A stretch of DNA of 64,000 bases from Cohnella terricola (GTDB taxonomy: Bacteria > Bacillota > Bacilli > Paenibacillales > Paenibacillaceae), in assembly GCF_007786475.1 (NCBI RefSeq), contig NZ_VNJJ01000006.1, positions 1-64,000 on the forward strand, in the 5' to 3' direction. Positions within the stretch are counted from its first letter, which is position 1, and every line of letters begins with the position of its first letter. Position numbers and translations under genes: made by a program. Shown in pieces: positions 1 through 10,714 of this stretch. The notes below the pieces were generated by a model that did no database searches, was not told the DNA's origin, and worked only from the letters and a program-made list of their open reading frames with translations.

Positions 1-7
1 GAGTCAT
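1..7 (-). CDS. Start of a gene running off the left edge
   Basis: On the minus strand an ATG at position 7 is preceded by GGAGG (17-21) at a 9-nt spacing, a strong ribosome binding site for this genome. Only two codons (Met-Thr) lie inside the window, so the product cannot be named. If real, it is divergent from the reductase gene at 322, and the hairpin repeat at about 124-220 lies between the two. Confidence 0.35.
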
Positions 8-123
8 GTTGATATTCCTCCGATGAATGTTGTCTCGACAACCTCATTCTAAGAGAGAACTTTCAACATGGCTTTATTTAATGTTTACCAACAGCCATTT
101 TACACAATTATATGGACTCTACT

Positions 124-220
124 GCCACCGCGGCGAGTTGTACGATTCTTTCGAGTATCTCTGCCACTTTTCTCGCCACCGCAGCGAGTTGCACGATTTT
201 TTCGAGAAATCTCCTTAAGG
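124..220. repeat. Two-unit 51-bp tandem repeat (GCGAGTTG family)
   Basis: GCGAGTTG starts at 133 and again at 184, exactly 51 bp apart. Each unit reads CCACCGC.GCGAGTTG, then ACGATT.TTTCGAG. A small stem (CTCGC with GCGAG) can form around CACCGC in the second unit. It is non-coding and lies between two divergent genes. The period matches the other hairpin arrays of this window although the sequence differs. Confidence 0.8.
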
Positions 221-246
221 CCTCCAAGCTGATTCCCCCACAAGAC

Positions 247-276
247 TTGCCCGAGCATCCTCGATACGGATATGAT
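247..276 (+). promoter_or_regulatory. Possible promoter of the reductase gene
   Basis: TTGCCC (247-252) and TATGAT (271-276) are separated by 18 bp, about 45 bp upstream of the ATG at 322. The -10 box is good and the -35 weak. This is a pattern match only. Confidence 0.35.
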
Positions 277-321
277 AGGAATATTTCCGATTCTCGCAAA
301 TCTATAAGGAGTTGAACGAAT

Positions 322-1260
322 ATGAAAATTCTCGTGGTAGGAGCGGGTGCCGTTGGCGGATATGCCGCGGCACGTTTGCTCGAAGCCGGACTCGACGTCA
401 CGTTGCTCGTACGGGAAGGCCGCAAACGTCAAATCGCCGCCAATGGCCTCGTCGTGCTTAGCCCTAGCGGCGATTATGTCGGTCATCCCCCGTTGCTGGT
501 CGCTGGTGAAACCGGAGGTCCGTTCGATCTTGCCGTCATTGCGTCCAAAGCCTACGGGCTGCCCCTGTTGCTCGATCAACTCAAGCCGTACTTACATTCC
601 CGTACGGCGATTCTTCCGTTACTGAACGGTATGAAACACATGGAACAGATCGCCGAAGCGCTGCCTGGACAACCGCTGCTCGGAGGCGTCGCGCGCATCG
701 AAGCGACGCTTGAGGAAGATGGCTCGATCCGCCATCTGACTGCGATGCACCGATATACGTACGGACGTTATCGCGCAAACCTGACGGACACCGAATACGA
801 AATCGTCCACCAAACCTTGTCCGGCGTATCGCTATTCTCGGAGAGGGCCGATATCGAACAAGACCTCTGGGAGAAATACGCCTTCATTTCCGTCATGTCG
901 GGACTAACGACGTTATTCCAAGCGACGGTTGGCGAGATTCGCGATAGCGAGCCGGGATTGGAGACGTTCCGCCGCGCTTTCGAAGAAACCGAACGCGTCG
1001 TTCGGGCGGCCGGAGGCAGATTATCCGAAGGTTATACCAACAAGCAGATGGCGATCGTCGAGGGCATGTCTTCGGCCAGCACAACTTCCATGCTAAGGGA
1101 TATGACGCAAGGTCTGCCCACCGAGTCCGAACATATCCACGGGTACCTGATCGAGTTGGCACGGCGCCATGGCTGTCCGGTCTCCTTGTTCGAAGTTATT
1201 CGCCAGCGTCTGGCGATCTACGAGACGCGTCGTTCCGCTCTTGCAGATCGGCCGGTATAA
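322..1260 (+). CDS. Ketopantoate reductase family protein (ApbA/PanE-like)
   Basis: A 312-residue NADPH-dependent 2-dehydropantoate 2-reductase family protein. The N-terminal Rossmann fold has GAGAVGG at residues 7-13, the family lysine sits in ASKAY (about 76), and LLNGMKHME follows in the position of the family LxNG motif. The C-terminal helical domain carries WEKYAF with the second lysine, but the asparagine normally four residues after it is not seen. The substrate may therefore be another 2-oxo acid rather than ketopantoate. The start is set by AAGGAG at about 306. The last 65 bp overlap the 3' end of the convergent glpD gene. Confidence 0.8.
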   Translation: MKILVVGAGAVGGYAAARLLEAGLDVTLLVREGRKRQIAANGLVVLSPSGDYVGHPPLLVAGETGGPFDLAVIASKAYGLPLLLDQLKPYLHSRTAILPLLNGMKHMEQIAEALPGQPLLGGVARIEATLEEDGSIRHLTAMHRYTYGRYRANLTDTEYEIVHQTLSGVSLFSERADIEQDLWEKYAFISVMSGLTTLFQATVGEIRDSEPGLETFRRAFEETERVVRAAGGRLSEGYTNKQMAIVEGMSSASTTSMLRDMTQGLPTESEHIHGYLIELARRHGCPVSLFEVIRQRLAIYETRRSALADRPV

Positions 1261-2902
1261 CGGCATCCCGAAGCGCATTGTCGAGCTCTGCCGCGTATTC
1301 GGCGGCGAGCTCGGGGCTCCAGCCGAGCAAATCCTTCATTAGCGCGGCGACCCCTTCCTTCCGCATCCGGACCGTCTCGATATCGAAAAACATCGCGCCG
1401 GTCCGGCGCACGAAGAAATCGATCGGCTTCGCGGCCATCTCTTCCTCCACGCCATACCTCACCCGCATGTATAGATCTATAGGCAAGCCGTATCGATGCG
1501 ATTCCGCTATCGCCTCCTCCGCATAGCGGAACACTCGCTCCGCGTTGGAGCCGTAGAAACGCGCCAGCTTCAAGCTGATCTCCGGCGCTAGCCCCGACGC
1601 TTCTCCCCGCTTCGCCGCATTGGCGGCGTAATCGTCTAACCGCTGCGAACCGCCCACGTCGCCGCCGGATATCGCAATCTCTTTCGTGCGACAAGCCGTT
1701 GCCCGCACGCGCCCGCCCAACCTCCGAACCACCAGATCCACCGTATCCTCAGCCATCTTGCGGTACCCGGTCAACTTTCCGCCCGCGATCGTGATCAGAC
1801 CGGACTCCGACTCCCAGATCTCGTCCTTCCGGGAAATCTCGGACGGATTTTGCCCTTCCTCGTAGATGAGCGGCCGCACGCCTGCCCAGCTCGACTCAAT
1901 ATCCTTTTCCGTAATACGGGTGTCGGGAAACATGAAGTTAATCGCATCGATGACGTACTTCCGGTCCTCTTCCGTCATCGTCGGATGCGCCTTGTCTCCG
2001 TCGTAGAACGTATCCGTCGTCCCTACGTACGTCTTCCCGTCGCGCGGAATGGCGAATACCATCCGTTTATCTTCCGTATCGAAATAGACCGCTTGCCGCA
2101 ATGGAAACCGGCTCTGGTCGATGACCAGGTGAATTCCTTTGGACAGACGCAGCTTCTTGCCGCGATTGGAATGATCCATTTCCCGCAGCGTATCGACCCA
2201 CGGTCCCGTCGCGTTTACGACTGCCTTGGCCTGCACTTCCCCGGTCTCTCCCGTCAGCAGGTCCGTCACCGTCGCTCCGCAGATGCGCCCGTCAGCATAC
2301 GACAACTTCTCTGCCTTCGCGTAGTTCACTGCCAGCGCTCCGAGCTCAACCGCCCGTTTCATGACTTCAATCGTCAGCCTTGCATCGTCCGTACGATATT
2401 CCACGTAATAGCCGCCTCCAAGCAGCCCGCTTCTCTTCAGCAACGGCTCTTTATGCAACGCCTCGTCCGCTGTGAGCATCATCCGTCTTTCGTTCCGCTT
2501 GACGCCGGCCAGGTAATCGTAGACCCGCAATCCGATCGAGGTCGAGAACGAGCCGAACGTCCCGCCTTTGTATATCGGCAGCAGCATCCATTCCGGCGTC
2601 GTCACGTGCGGACCGTTCTCGTAGACGATCGCCCGCTCCTTGCCGACTTCCGCCACCATTTTCACTTCGAACTGCTTCAGATACCGCAAGCCGCCGTGCA
2701 CTAGCTTCGTCGAACGGCTCGACGTCCCCGCCGCGAAATCCTGCATCTCCACGAGCGCCACCTTCAAACCTCGGCTAGCCGCATCAAGCGCGATTCCCGC
2801 TCCCGTAATGCCTCCTCCGATAATGAGCAGATCAACCTCTTCCTTCCTCATGTCGGCGAGGAACGTCGATCTATTTTTTCCGGAGAAATCCCCTGTCTCC
2901 AT
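1196..2902 (-). CDS. glpD: Aerobic glycerol-3-phosphate dehydrogenase
   Basis: A 568-residue FAD-dependent sn-glycerol-3-phosphate dehydrogenase. It oxidises glycerol 3-phosphate to dihydroxyacetone phosphate and passes electrons to the membrane quinone pool. The FAD-binding GGGITGAG motif lies near residue 28, followed by [15 protein letters not shown]. Later blocks [29 protein letters not shown] and [15 protein letters not shown] are typical of Bacillus GlpD, which is close in length (about 555). It is the last gene of glpP-glpK-glpD but also has its own leader with promoter, GlpP-type box and terminator. The 3' end overlaps the convergent reductase gene by 65 bp. Confidence 0.96.
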   Translation of the reverse strand: METGDFSGKNRSTFLADMRKEEVDLLIIGGGITGAGIALDAASRGLKVALVEMQDFAAGTSSRSTKLVHGGLRYLKQFEVKMVAEVGKERAIVYENGPHVTTPEWMLLPIYKGGTFGSFSTSIGLRVYDYLAGVKRNERRMMLTADEALHKEPLLKRSGLLGGGYYVEYRTDDARLTIEVMKRAVELGALAVNYAKAEKLSYADGRICGATVTDLLTGETGEVQAKAVVNATGPWVDTLREMDHSNRGKKLRLSKGIHLVIDQSRFPLRQAVYFDTEDKRMVFAIPRDGKTYVGTTDTFYDGDKAHPTMTEEDRKYVIDAINFMFPDTRITEKDIESSWAGVRPLIYEEGQNPSEISRKDEIWESESGLITIAGGKLTGYRKMAEDTVDLVVRRLGGRVRATACRTKEIAISGGDVGGSQRLDDYAANAAKRGEASGLAPEISLKLARFYGSNAERVFRYAEEAIAESHRYGLPIDLYMRVRYGVEEEMAAKPIDFFVRRTGAMFFDIETVRMRKEGVAALMKDLLGWSPELAAEYAAELDNALRDAVIPADLQERNDASRRSPDAGE

Positions 2903-2931
2903 CCCGAATCCCTCTTCTCTCGAAAATAAAA

Positions 2932-2982
2932 AGAGACCGCAAACACATTATGCGCAAATACACATAACGCGAAGCGGTCTCT
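2932..2982 (-). terminator. Leader terminator upstream of glpD
   Basis: On the minus strand AGAGACCGC (2982-2974) pairs with GCGGTCTCT (2940-2932), followed by TTTTATTTT. It lies between a promoter and the glpD start, so it can act as a conditional terminator in the leader. In Bacillus subtilis the glpD leader terminator is overcome by GlpP with glycerol 3-phosphate; the same role is inferred here. Confidence 0.85.
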
Positions 2983-2999
2983 CAACGTCTCTGACCTCA

Positions 3000-3026
3000 T
3001 GATTTACTTGTGATTACTGTATCATA
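3000..3026 (-). promoter_or_regulatory. glpD promoter -10 and GlpP-type leader box
   Basis: On the minus strand TATGAT (3026-3021) is followed 9 nt later by ACAAGTAAATCA (3011-3000), at the expected 5' end of the leader RNA. The same 12-mer occurs at the same distance behind the -10 box of the glpP leader at 5247-5258. This identity marks it as the likely GlpP recognition element. No good -35 box was seen. Confidence 0.75.
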
Positions 3027-3034
3027 TTATGCAT

Positions 3035-5106
<2,072 letters not shown>

Positions 5107-5169
5107 CTGTTCTCACCTTTCTCGGCCGCGCCGGTTTCCGGATTCGGTTTATGCCGCTAGGACGCAAAA

Positions 5170-5225
5170 AACAGCTGCCGAATCGGACACGGACTCGGGG
5201 AGTTCGCACCTGCCTGGCAGCTGTT
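5170..5225 (-). terminator. Leader terminator upstream of glpP
   Basis: On the minus strand AACAGCTGCC (5225-5216) pairs with GGCAGCTGTT (5179-5170), followed by a T run (5170-5166). It sits between the glpP promoter and start codon, like the glpD leader terminator, and is probably the target of GlpP antitermination. Confidence 0.85.
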
Positions 5226-5246
5226 CTCATCGTTCTCACAGCGATG

Positions 5247-5272
5247 TGATTTACTTGTATGCTCACATTATA
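5247..5272 (-). promoter_or_regulatory. glpP promoter -10 and GlpP-type leader box
   Basis: On the minus strand a perfect TATAAT (5272-5267) is followed 8 nt later by ACAAGTAAATCA (5258-5247), identical to the box in the glpD leader. The -35 region (TTCCAA, 5295-5290) is weak. Confidence 0.75.
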
Positions 5273-5327
5273 GCCGATCCCGCGAAATTTTGGAATCTTC
5301 GTCTTCCCCGCAGTCCCGAGTCGCCTG

Positions 5328-6779
5328 CTATTTAATCCGAATTTTGTATGGCTCGCGAATGTAGCTCGGATACGAGTAGACGCTCAAGGTAAGCGGCTGC
5401 TTGTAGTCAACGTCCTCCAGATAAAAATAACTTTCATATTCACCGGGACCACCCATGCCCGTCGCCCCCGATATCGTTCCTCCTGGGATAGACACCATTT
5501 CGTATTTTTTGCCGGAAGCATCCTTGTATTCGGAAGCGAAGATCCCGCCGTAGAACATATTGTCTAACTCTTTATTTACCGTAAGGGAAAACGTCAACTT
5601 ATTGAATTTCCCGTAAGGACCTACGGCCGTTAACTGTAAACGGGAGTCCGGCGCGTGGATGATTTGCCCCCGTTCGGTATCGACTACGACCTCAAGCTTA
5701 TCTTTATCTAAGGCTCGGAACCAACCTCCTTCAATATAGAGCTCTTTAGGCTCGTGAAAATAGCTGCTCTCGAAGCCGATTGTCGCGCCGTCCTCGATCT
5801 CTCCCATGCTCCAGAACGATTTCCACTCCGCTCCGGTTTCGTCGGTCATTCGAATATCTCCCGCGCCGAAGATCCTTTTCGTGTTGCGAGGGTCCCCTAT
5901 AACTGTCAACGTCACTTGCAAAGGGTGGACGGTCGCTTTGGTGAACGTAATGAGCTGATCTTCGACCTCGATCGTCTTATCGATCTCGTACTCCCGCTTC
6001 ATCCCTTCGAACTTCGAATGGTCGACCGGGACCGCGATTTCGTATTGATGCTCGTTCAGCAGATCCGGAACGATGACCGAAGGAGGTTCGACGAACGGAT
6101 TCGGCGCATTCTTCACCGCGTTAGGATTCTCCGGATCGCCGTTCTGAAGCGTCGTCTTCACGACAACGACATCCGGTATCCGTTTGCCCTCCGGCATCTG
6201 AATGTCGATCGTCCCCCTGCTCTTTCCTTTGAACGGCTTCTCTTGCTCGACGCCCGTCTCGCCGGAGCTGATCATGGCGCCGAGCGATTCTCCGTTCCGA
6301 TCGGTTATCTCCCACTTGTCCAACTTGGCGAATACGCGGTCAGACCTACTATCGATGGAATAGAATATGACCGCCCGGTTGTTGTCTGCCATCAGCCCTT
6401 CGATTGTTAGTGACACGCCCTCGTAATCCTCGGATATTCCAAGCGGTTGCACGAGATCGTTATCTAGCGCCCATCCTAATGACCGGTCTTCCGAGCTGCG
6501 AATATAGTTCACGAAGGTTTCCAGACCGGGGATCTCGCGCAGCAAAGAGGCGAACGCCGGCGATAGGCGAATCGAGAACACGCAGGCGGCGAGCAGAATA
6601 AGAGCCGCACTCCCCGTCCACAACCGCCGTCTTGCCCGTTTGCGTCCCCTGCGCCGTTCCGCTTGTCCGAGCTCGATCCCTTTTCGGATGAACTCGTCCA
6701 GATTCGGGGGAACCTGAATTCCCGAGGGTTCATCTCCGCCGGAATAAAGGGCGCTTTCCAAAGAATCATGTTTCGACAT
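5328..6779 (-). CDS. DUF4179-type membrane regulator paired with an ECF sigma factor
   Basis: A 483-residue single-pass protein. It has a basic cytoplasmic segment (about 1-52, with a run of Arg after RRRGRKRARRR), one transmembrane helix (about 53-71) and a large extracytoplasmic beta-rich part. The region after the helix (FASLLREIPGLETFVNYI) matches the DUF4179 family, commonly encoded next to ECF sigma factors and thought to act as an anti-sigma or sensor. Its start overlaps the end of the sigma gene by 14 bp, so the two are translationally coupled. The signal sensed cannot be read from the sequence. Confidence 0.75.
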   Translation of the reverse strand: MSKHDSLESALYSGGDEPSGIQVPPNLDEFIRKGIELGQAERRRGRKRARRRLWTGSAALILLAACVFSIRLSPAFASLLREIPGLETFVNYIRSSEDRSLGWALDNDLVQPLGISEDYEGVSLTIEGLMADNNRAVIFYSIDSRSDRVFAKLDKWEITDRNGESLGAMISSGETGVEQEKPFKGKSRGTIDIQMPEGKRIPDVVVVKTTLQNGDPENPNAVKNAPNPFVEPPSVIVPDLLNEHQYEIAVPVDHSKFEGMKREYEIDKTIEVEDQLITFTKATVHPLQVTLTVIGDPRNTKRIFGAGDIRMTDETGAEWKSFWSMGEIEDGATIGFESSYFHEPKELYIEGGWFRALDKDKLEVVVDTERGQIIHAPDSRLQLTAVGPYGKFNKLTFSLTVNKELDNMFYGGIFASEYKDASGKKYEMVSIPGGTISGATGMGGPGEYESYFYLEDVDYKQPLTLSVYSYPSYIREPYKIRIK

Positions 6780-7299
6780 ATCCGTTGCCCCCTTCCCGTC
6801 CGATTTGTTGCCTCAATTGCGCGAGCGCTTTGTGCAGCCATGTTTTAATTGTCCCTTCAGGCTTCTCTAGCAGGCGAGCGATTTCGGTCAATGTCATGTC
6901 CTGATAATATTTCAGGATAATGACATGCCGATACCGCGGCTCCAGCTTCCCGATCGCTTCCTCCAGCTCTAGCTTGTCATCCGTATCACCTTGCGGCTCC
7001 GGAGCGCGCTCCGATAGGTTCCAAGGAAAGAAGGCTCTGCGTCTGCGTTTTTGTTCGTCGATGCAGCAATGAATCAAGATGCGGATATACCATGTAAGAA
7101 AATATTTCGGCTCCTTCAATTGGCGAAGCTTGCCGTAAGCCCGGCAAGTCGTCTCCTGAATGGCTTCGAGCGCGTCCGCTTCGTTACGCAAATACGAGTA
7201 AGCAATTCTATAAAGACGTTCCTTCTCGGCGTTGATCAGCAGGTAAAAGGCTTCATCGTCGCCTTGACTCGCTGCTCGCGCCAGTTGTTCCGTATCCAT
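6766..7299 (-). CDS. ECF-type RNA polymerase sigma factor
   Basis: A 177-residue sigma-70 family ECF factor. Region 2 (ERLYRIAYSYLRNEADALEAIQET, about 27-50) contains the core-binding and -10 recognition segment. Region 4 (PRYRHVIILKYYQDMTLTEI, then EGTIKTWLHKAL, about 120-165) is the -35-binding helix-turn-helix. The gene overlaps its DUF4179 partner. An ECF-like promoter lies just upstream, suggesting autoregulation. Confidence 0.9.
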   Translation of the reverse strand: MDTEQLARAASQGDDEAFYLLINAEKERLYRIAYSYLRNEADALEAIQETTCRAYGKLRQLKEPKYFLTWYIRILIHCCIDEQKRRRRAFFPWNLSERAPEPQGDTDDKLELEEAIGKLEPRYRHVIILKYYQDMTLTEIARLLEKPEGTIKTWLHKALAQLRQQIGREGGNGYVET

Positions 7300-7317
7300 G
7301 AAGCCCCTCCTTTACCC

Positions 7318-7345
7318 ATTAGACTGCGTCCGAGGGTAAACGGTT
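7318..7345 (-). promoter_or_regulatory. ECF-type promoter of the sigma/DUF4179 operon
   Basis: On the minus strand AAC (7345-7343) within AAAACCGTTT is followed by 17 nt and then AGTCTAAT (7325-7318), about 20 nt before the sigma gene. The AAC-N17-nGTCTA layout recurs at 63918-63943. It resembles known ECF promoters with an AAC -35 and a CGTC-type -10. Confidence 0.6.
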
Positions 7346-7370
7346 TTTTCTTTTTTTACGGCATAGCAAA

Positions 7371-7393
7371 AGAGACCCCTGTTACAGGGTCTC
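7371..7393 (-). terminator. Terminator of the alpha/beta hydrolase gene
   Basis: On the minus strand GAGACCC and GGGTCTC are separated by an 8-nt loop and followed by TTTTGC. It lies 17 bp past the stop codon at 7410. Confidence 0.8.
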
Positions 7394-7409
7394 GCTTCCC
7401 AGATACGCC

Positions 7410-9704
7410 TCACCCCGCGGTCAACCCCACGTTGCCCAGCATGACCTTGCCCGGGCCTTCGTTGAAATGGAACGTAATCCGCGTCCATTCTGCCGGATCA
7501 AAGTCGGGGTTGGCATCGGTAAAGTCTTTAAGCGGAAGCTCGTAGGTCTGAAACACCGGCTCCTCGGTATCCTTGAACTTCCCCTCGGACACGACGGCCT
7601 CCAGCCGCGGAAGCCAGGTGAACTCGGTCGCGACTTGCGGCTCCGCCTGCATGAACTCGTCGAGCGGAAGCCTTGCCGAATGGCCCGAAAGGTCTTCCAG
7701 CTCGATGTCGATCGACAACGGCGATTCCACGGCTTTCTGCAGCGCTTCGATCTCGTCCGGATCCTCGAATGCCTCCGTATTTGCTTCAAGCTCCCGTCCC
7801 ATATTCGCAAGAGAAAACATCAGAATCTCATCGTTGTCCAGTCCACCGACGAGCGACGGAACGAGCTGAAGCGAAAACGAAGCCTCGTCTCTCCACTCTA
7901 GCACTGCGCCTTTGCCCTCTTTGCTTTCTCCTTGCCGATTCAATGCTTCCGCTTGGCGCCACTCGGTCAGATTGGTCGCCTCGGCCGCGACTCCGGGAGA
8001 AGGAGAGGTGCGGTCCTCCCCTTCGAAATCGACCAACGGCCGGAAATCCCCATCCTCGTACTGGTTGAAATAACGCGTCTCGGGAAGGTACTCGCTCCCT
8101 GCCCGATAATCCCGAAACAACGCGTCATATTGTTTCGATTGATGGAATACCGCTTCCGCGAACGCGGACACGTAGATATTGGCGATCTGGCGCTGGTCTT
8201 CCGCCTCTAGCATTTTTTTCGGACGAATAAACAATCCCGCGGGAAGTGCGTTGTCCGATCGCCCCCAGGACGTATTAAACTGGCTATGGTTGGCATCCTC
8301 GATATACAAGGACGCCTTGAATGCATCGGTGTGGCCCGAGAACGAGACCCGACCATACTGACGATCGCCGTAAAAGTTGACCAAATCCGCATCCTTTGCG
8401 CCTTGCAGCGTTAAATACGATATATCCCGCAGTTCGGGTTTGCCGCCATCTACCTCCGTATCCGTCGGAGCCAAGGCGATCACGGCTTTGACTCTGTAGG
8501 TGCCGTTCTTAGGCAGATCCGCGTCCTCCGAGAACCATCGTTCCGCATCCGCGGCCATCGCGGCCGCCTGGCCGCCGCGTGAGTGCCCGAGAAGACCGAT
8601 TCGCTCCAGATCAAGACGATTGTAGAACGGTGAATCTTCTTGCTCGTTATACGACTCCAGCAGTTGGATATGCTTCAGCAGCATCCACGCGCGCAGCTTC
8701 ATATCTTGATCCGGAATGCCCGACCAGGTCGAGTAATTCAGGAAATTCTCGTCGACCGAGATCGCCGCGATCCCTCTGCTTGCCAACAATTCCCCCAAGT
8801 AGCCGTAACCGTCGTCCGAGAAATTTTCCATCAGATGATTGCCGTGAACCATCAGCACGACCGGAAACGGGCCGTCGCCATCCGGCATCCACGCTCTTCC
8901 GTTCAGAGGTAGCGCCGTTTCGTCGAAGCCCCAGAACTGCTTCCTTAACCACGGCCAGTCCTTGATATAGGCCGAAGCATCGACGGACGAAGATCGCATA
9001 TCCGCTTGCTCTCCGAAGTCGGCGCGATGCTTATCCTTCCCGCTGCCGTACGTCAAGTAACGGTAAGAGTAGCTTCCCTGTTGGGACGGATCGGACGGAA
9101 TTACGGACAGCGCCCGGACTTCGCCGTCGCCTTTGGCAACTTCCCGGTCGCCGTCCGCCGCACGATCTTCCGACGCAGGTTGCGAAACACCGACAATCGA
9201 TACGATCGTTACGAGCGCGGCGAGTGCCGCCACGCCGATCGCGAGCAACCTGCGGCGCACGCTCAGCACCGCTATCGCGCCGACTGCAAGGCCGATCGCC
9301 AAAGTCACAAGCGTGCATGCCGCAGAGAAAACGAGCGAAGCCTTCCACCCGAGGTCGGAATACATAAGGACGCAATAAACGATGACCCCCGTATAGAGGA
9401 AACCGCCTATCGTAAACCGCGGAACCCTAGCTCCCGCGAGTGCAAGCAGAACCGCGACCGTCCAAGACGAGATCGCCATTCCCGCCGTGCTCAGCAAGAA
9501 ACCCGCGACTACGTCGAACGTAGTTCCGAACCCAGTCGGCATGCCAAGGGCGGCAAGAGCGGCAGCGGTGCCACTGAGCATCCACAGCAAGACGATTCCG
9601 TATCGCCATATCCCAGAGTCACGTTCGCGCAATCCAGCCAGCCTTCGTCTTAGCCCGTTCGCTATTCTATTTTTTCTTTTCGCTTCACTGTATTCAAGGT
9701 TCAT
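7410..9704 (-). CDS. Membrane-anchored alpha/beta hydrolase
   Basis: A 764-residue protein. The first 190 residues hold about five or six hydrophobic helices. A soluble alpha/beta-hydrolase domain follows (about 250-560) with the oxyanion strand VVLMVHGNHL and the nucleophile elbow GLLGHSRGG (Ser in GHSRG). The last 150 residues look beta-rich, with no family recognised. Similar proteins are annotated only as alpha/beta hydrolases, and no substrate can be assigned. The start is supported by GAGGGAG 5 nt upstream. The gene seems monocistronic, with its own terminator. Confidence 0.7.
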   Translation of the reverse strand: MNLEYSEAKRKNRIANGLRRRLAGLRERDSGIWRYGIVLLWMLSGTAAALAALGMPTGFGTTFDVVAGFLLSTAGMAISSWTVAVLLALAGARVPRFTIGGFLYTGVIVYCVLMYSDLGWKASLVFSAACTLVTLAIGLAVGAIAVLSVRRRLLAIGVAALAALVTIVSIVGVSQPASEDRAADGDREVAKGDGEVRALSVIPSDPSQQGSYSYRYLTYGSGKDKHRADFGEQADMRSSSVDASAYIKDWPWLRKQFWGFDETALPLNGRAWMPDGDGPFPVVLMVHGNHLMENFSDDGYGYLGELLASRGIAAISVDENFLNYSTWSGIPDQDMKLRAWMLLKHIQLLESYNEQEDSPFYNRLDLERIGLLGHSRGGQAAAMAADAERWFSEDADLPKNGTYRVKAVIALAPTDTEVDGGKPELRDISYLTLQGAKDADLVNFYGDRQYGRVSFSGHTDAFKASLYIEDANHSQFNTSWGRSDNALPAGLFIRPKKMLEAEDQRQIANIYVSAFAEAVFHQSKQYDALFRDYRAGSEYLPETRYFNQYEDGDFRPLVDFEGEDRTSPSPGVAAEATNLTEWRQAEALNRQGESKEGKGAVLEWRDEASFSLQLVPSLVGGLDNDEILMFSLANMGRELEANTEAFEDPDEIEALQKAVESPLSIDIELEDLSGHSARLPLDEFMQAEPQVATEFTWLPRLEAVVSEGKFKDTEEPVFQTYELPLKDFTDANPDFDPAEWTRITFHFNEGPGKVMLGNVGLTAG

Positions 9705-9809
9705 AGATTCTCCCTCGATAGATGATGAAGATAATTTTGTTGTCAGCTTCTATTAATTATAAACCTATCACGGACGGTTCACGAACTCCAATGATTTGAA
9801 ATCGTGCCC

Positions 9810-10640
9810 AAGGGACCGTTACAGGGCACATGGATGGGGTTCGTCGGACTACAGACGCATGTACTCCCATTTGCACGATTTAACTCGGTTTCGGCGGGTG
9901 TAACGGTCTGCGGGATCGTTACAGCGCACGCGGATGGGGTTTCGGCGGGTGTAAGGGTCTGTGGGACCGTTACAGAGCACGTGGACGGGGTTTCGGCGGG
10001 TGTAAGGGTCTGCGGGACCGTTGCAGCGCACTTGGATGGGGTTTCGGCGGGTGTAACGGTCTGCGAGACCGTTGCAGCCCACGTGGATGGGCTTTCGGCG
10101 GTTGTAACGGTCTGGGGGACCGTTACAGCGTACGTGGACGGGGGTTCGGTGGTTGTAACAGTCTGCGGGATCTTTACAGCACACGCGGACGGGGGTTCGG
10201 CGGTTGTAACGGTCTGCGGGACCGTTACAGCGCTCGCGGACGGGGGTTCGGTGGTTGTTAGGGTCTGGGAGACCGTTACAGCGCACGTGGACGGGGTGTC
10301 GGCGGTTGTAACGGTCTGCGGGACCGTTACTGCGCTCGTGGATTGAGTTTCGGCGGTTATAACGGTCTGCGGGATCTTTACAGCGCACGTGGATGGGGTT
10401 TCGGCGGGTGTAACGGTCTGCGGGATCGTTACAGCACACGCGGACGGGGGTTCGGCGGTTGTAACGGTCTGCGGGATCGTTACAGCACACGCGGACGGGG
10501 GTTTGGCGGATGTAACGGTCTGCGGGATCGTTACAGCGCACGCGGACGGGAGTTTGGCGGGTATATCGGTCTGCGGGATCGTTACAGTATACGCGGACGG
10601 GGGTTCGGCGGTTGTAACGGTCTGCCGGACCGTTACAGCG
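9810..10640. repeat. Tandem array of about 15 units of 51 bp with a hairpin core (array A)
   Basis: The TTTCGG/GTTCGG phase mark falls at 9889, 9940, 9991, 10042, 10093 and on to 10603 at exact 51-bp steps with no indels. One or two decayed units extend it left to about 9810. Each unit holds GTAACGGTC, a 5-nt loop and GACCGTTAC, then AGCGCACG.GGACGGG. All parts of the unit are conserved, so there are no CRISPR-like spacers. Because 51 is a multiple of three, several frames on both strands stay open. The array lies between the 3' end of the DUF3900-like gene and the 5' end of the hydrolase gene. Confidence 0.97.
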
Positions 10641-10714
10641 CCATGACGCGAAGAAGGGCCGCCCCTTGAGCGGCAAGTCTCGCGACTTGCACCAGGAACA
10701 GCCCTCATCATGCA

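Noticed and set aside
1850-2704. 284-codon plus-strand frame inside glpD
   Set aside because: Antisense shadow of glpD with no recognisable domain; the same applies to the many long frames opposite other genes in this GC-rich DNA.
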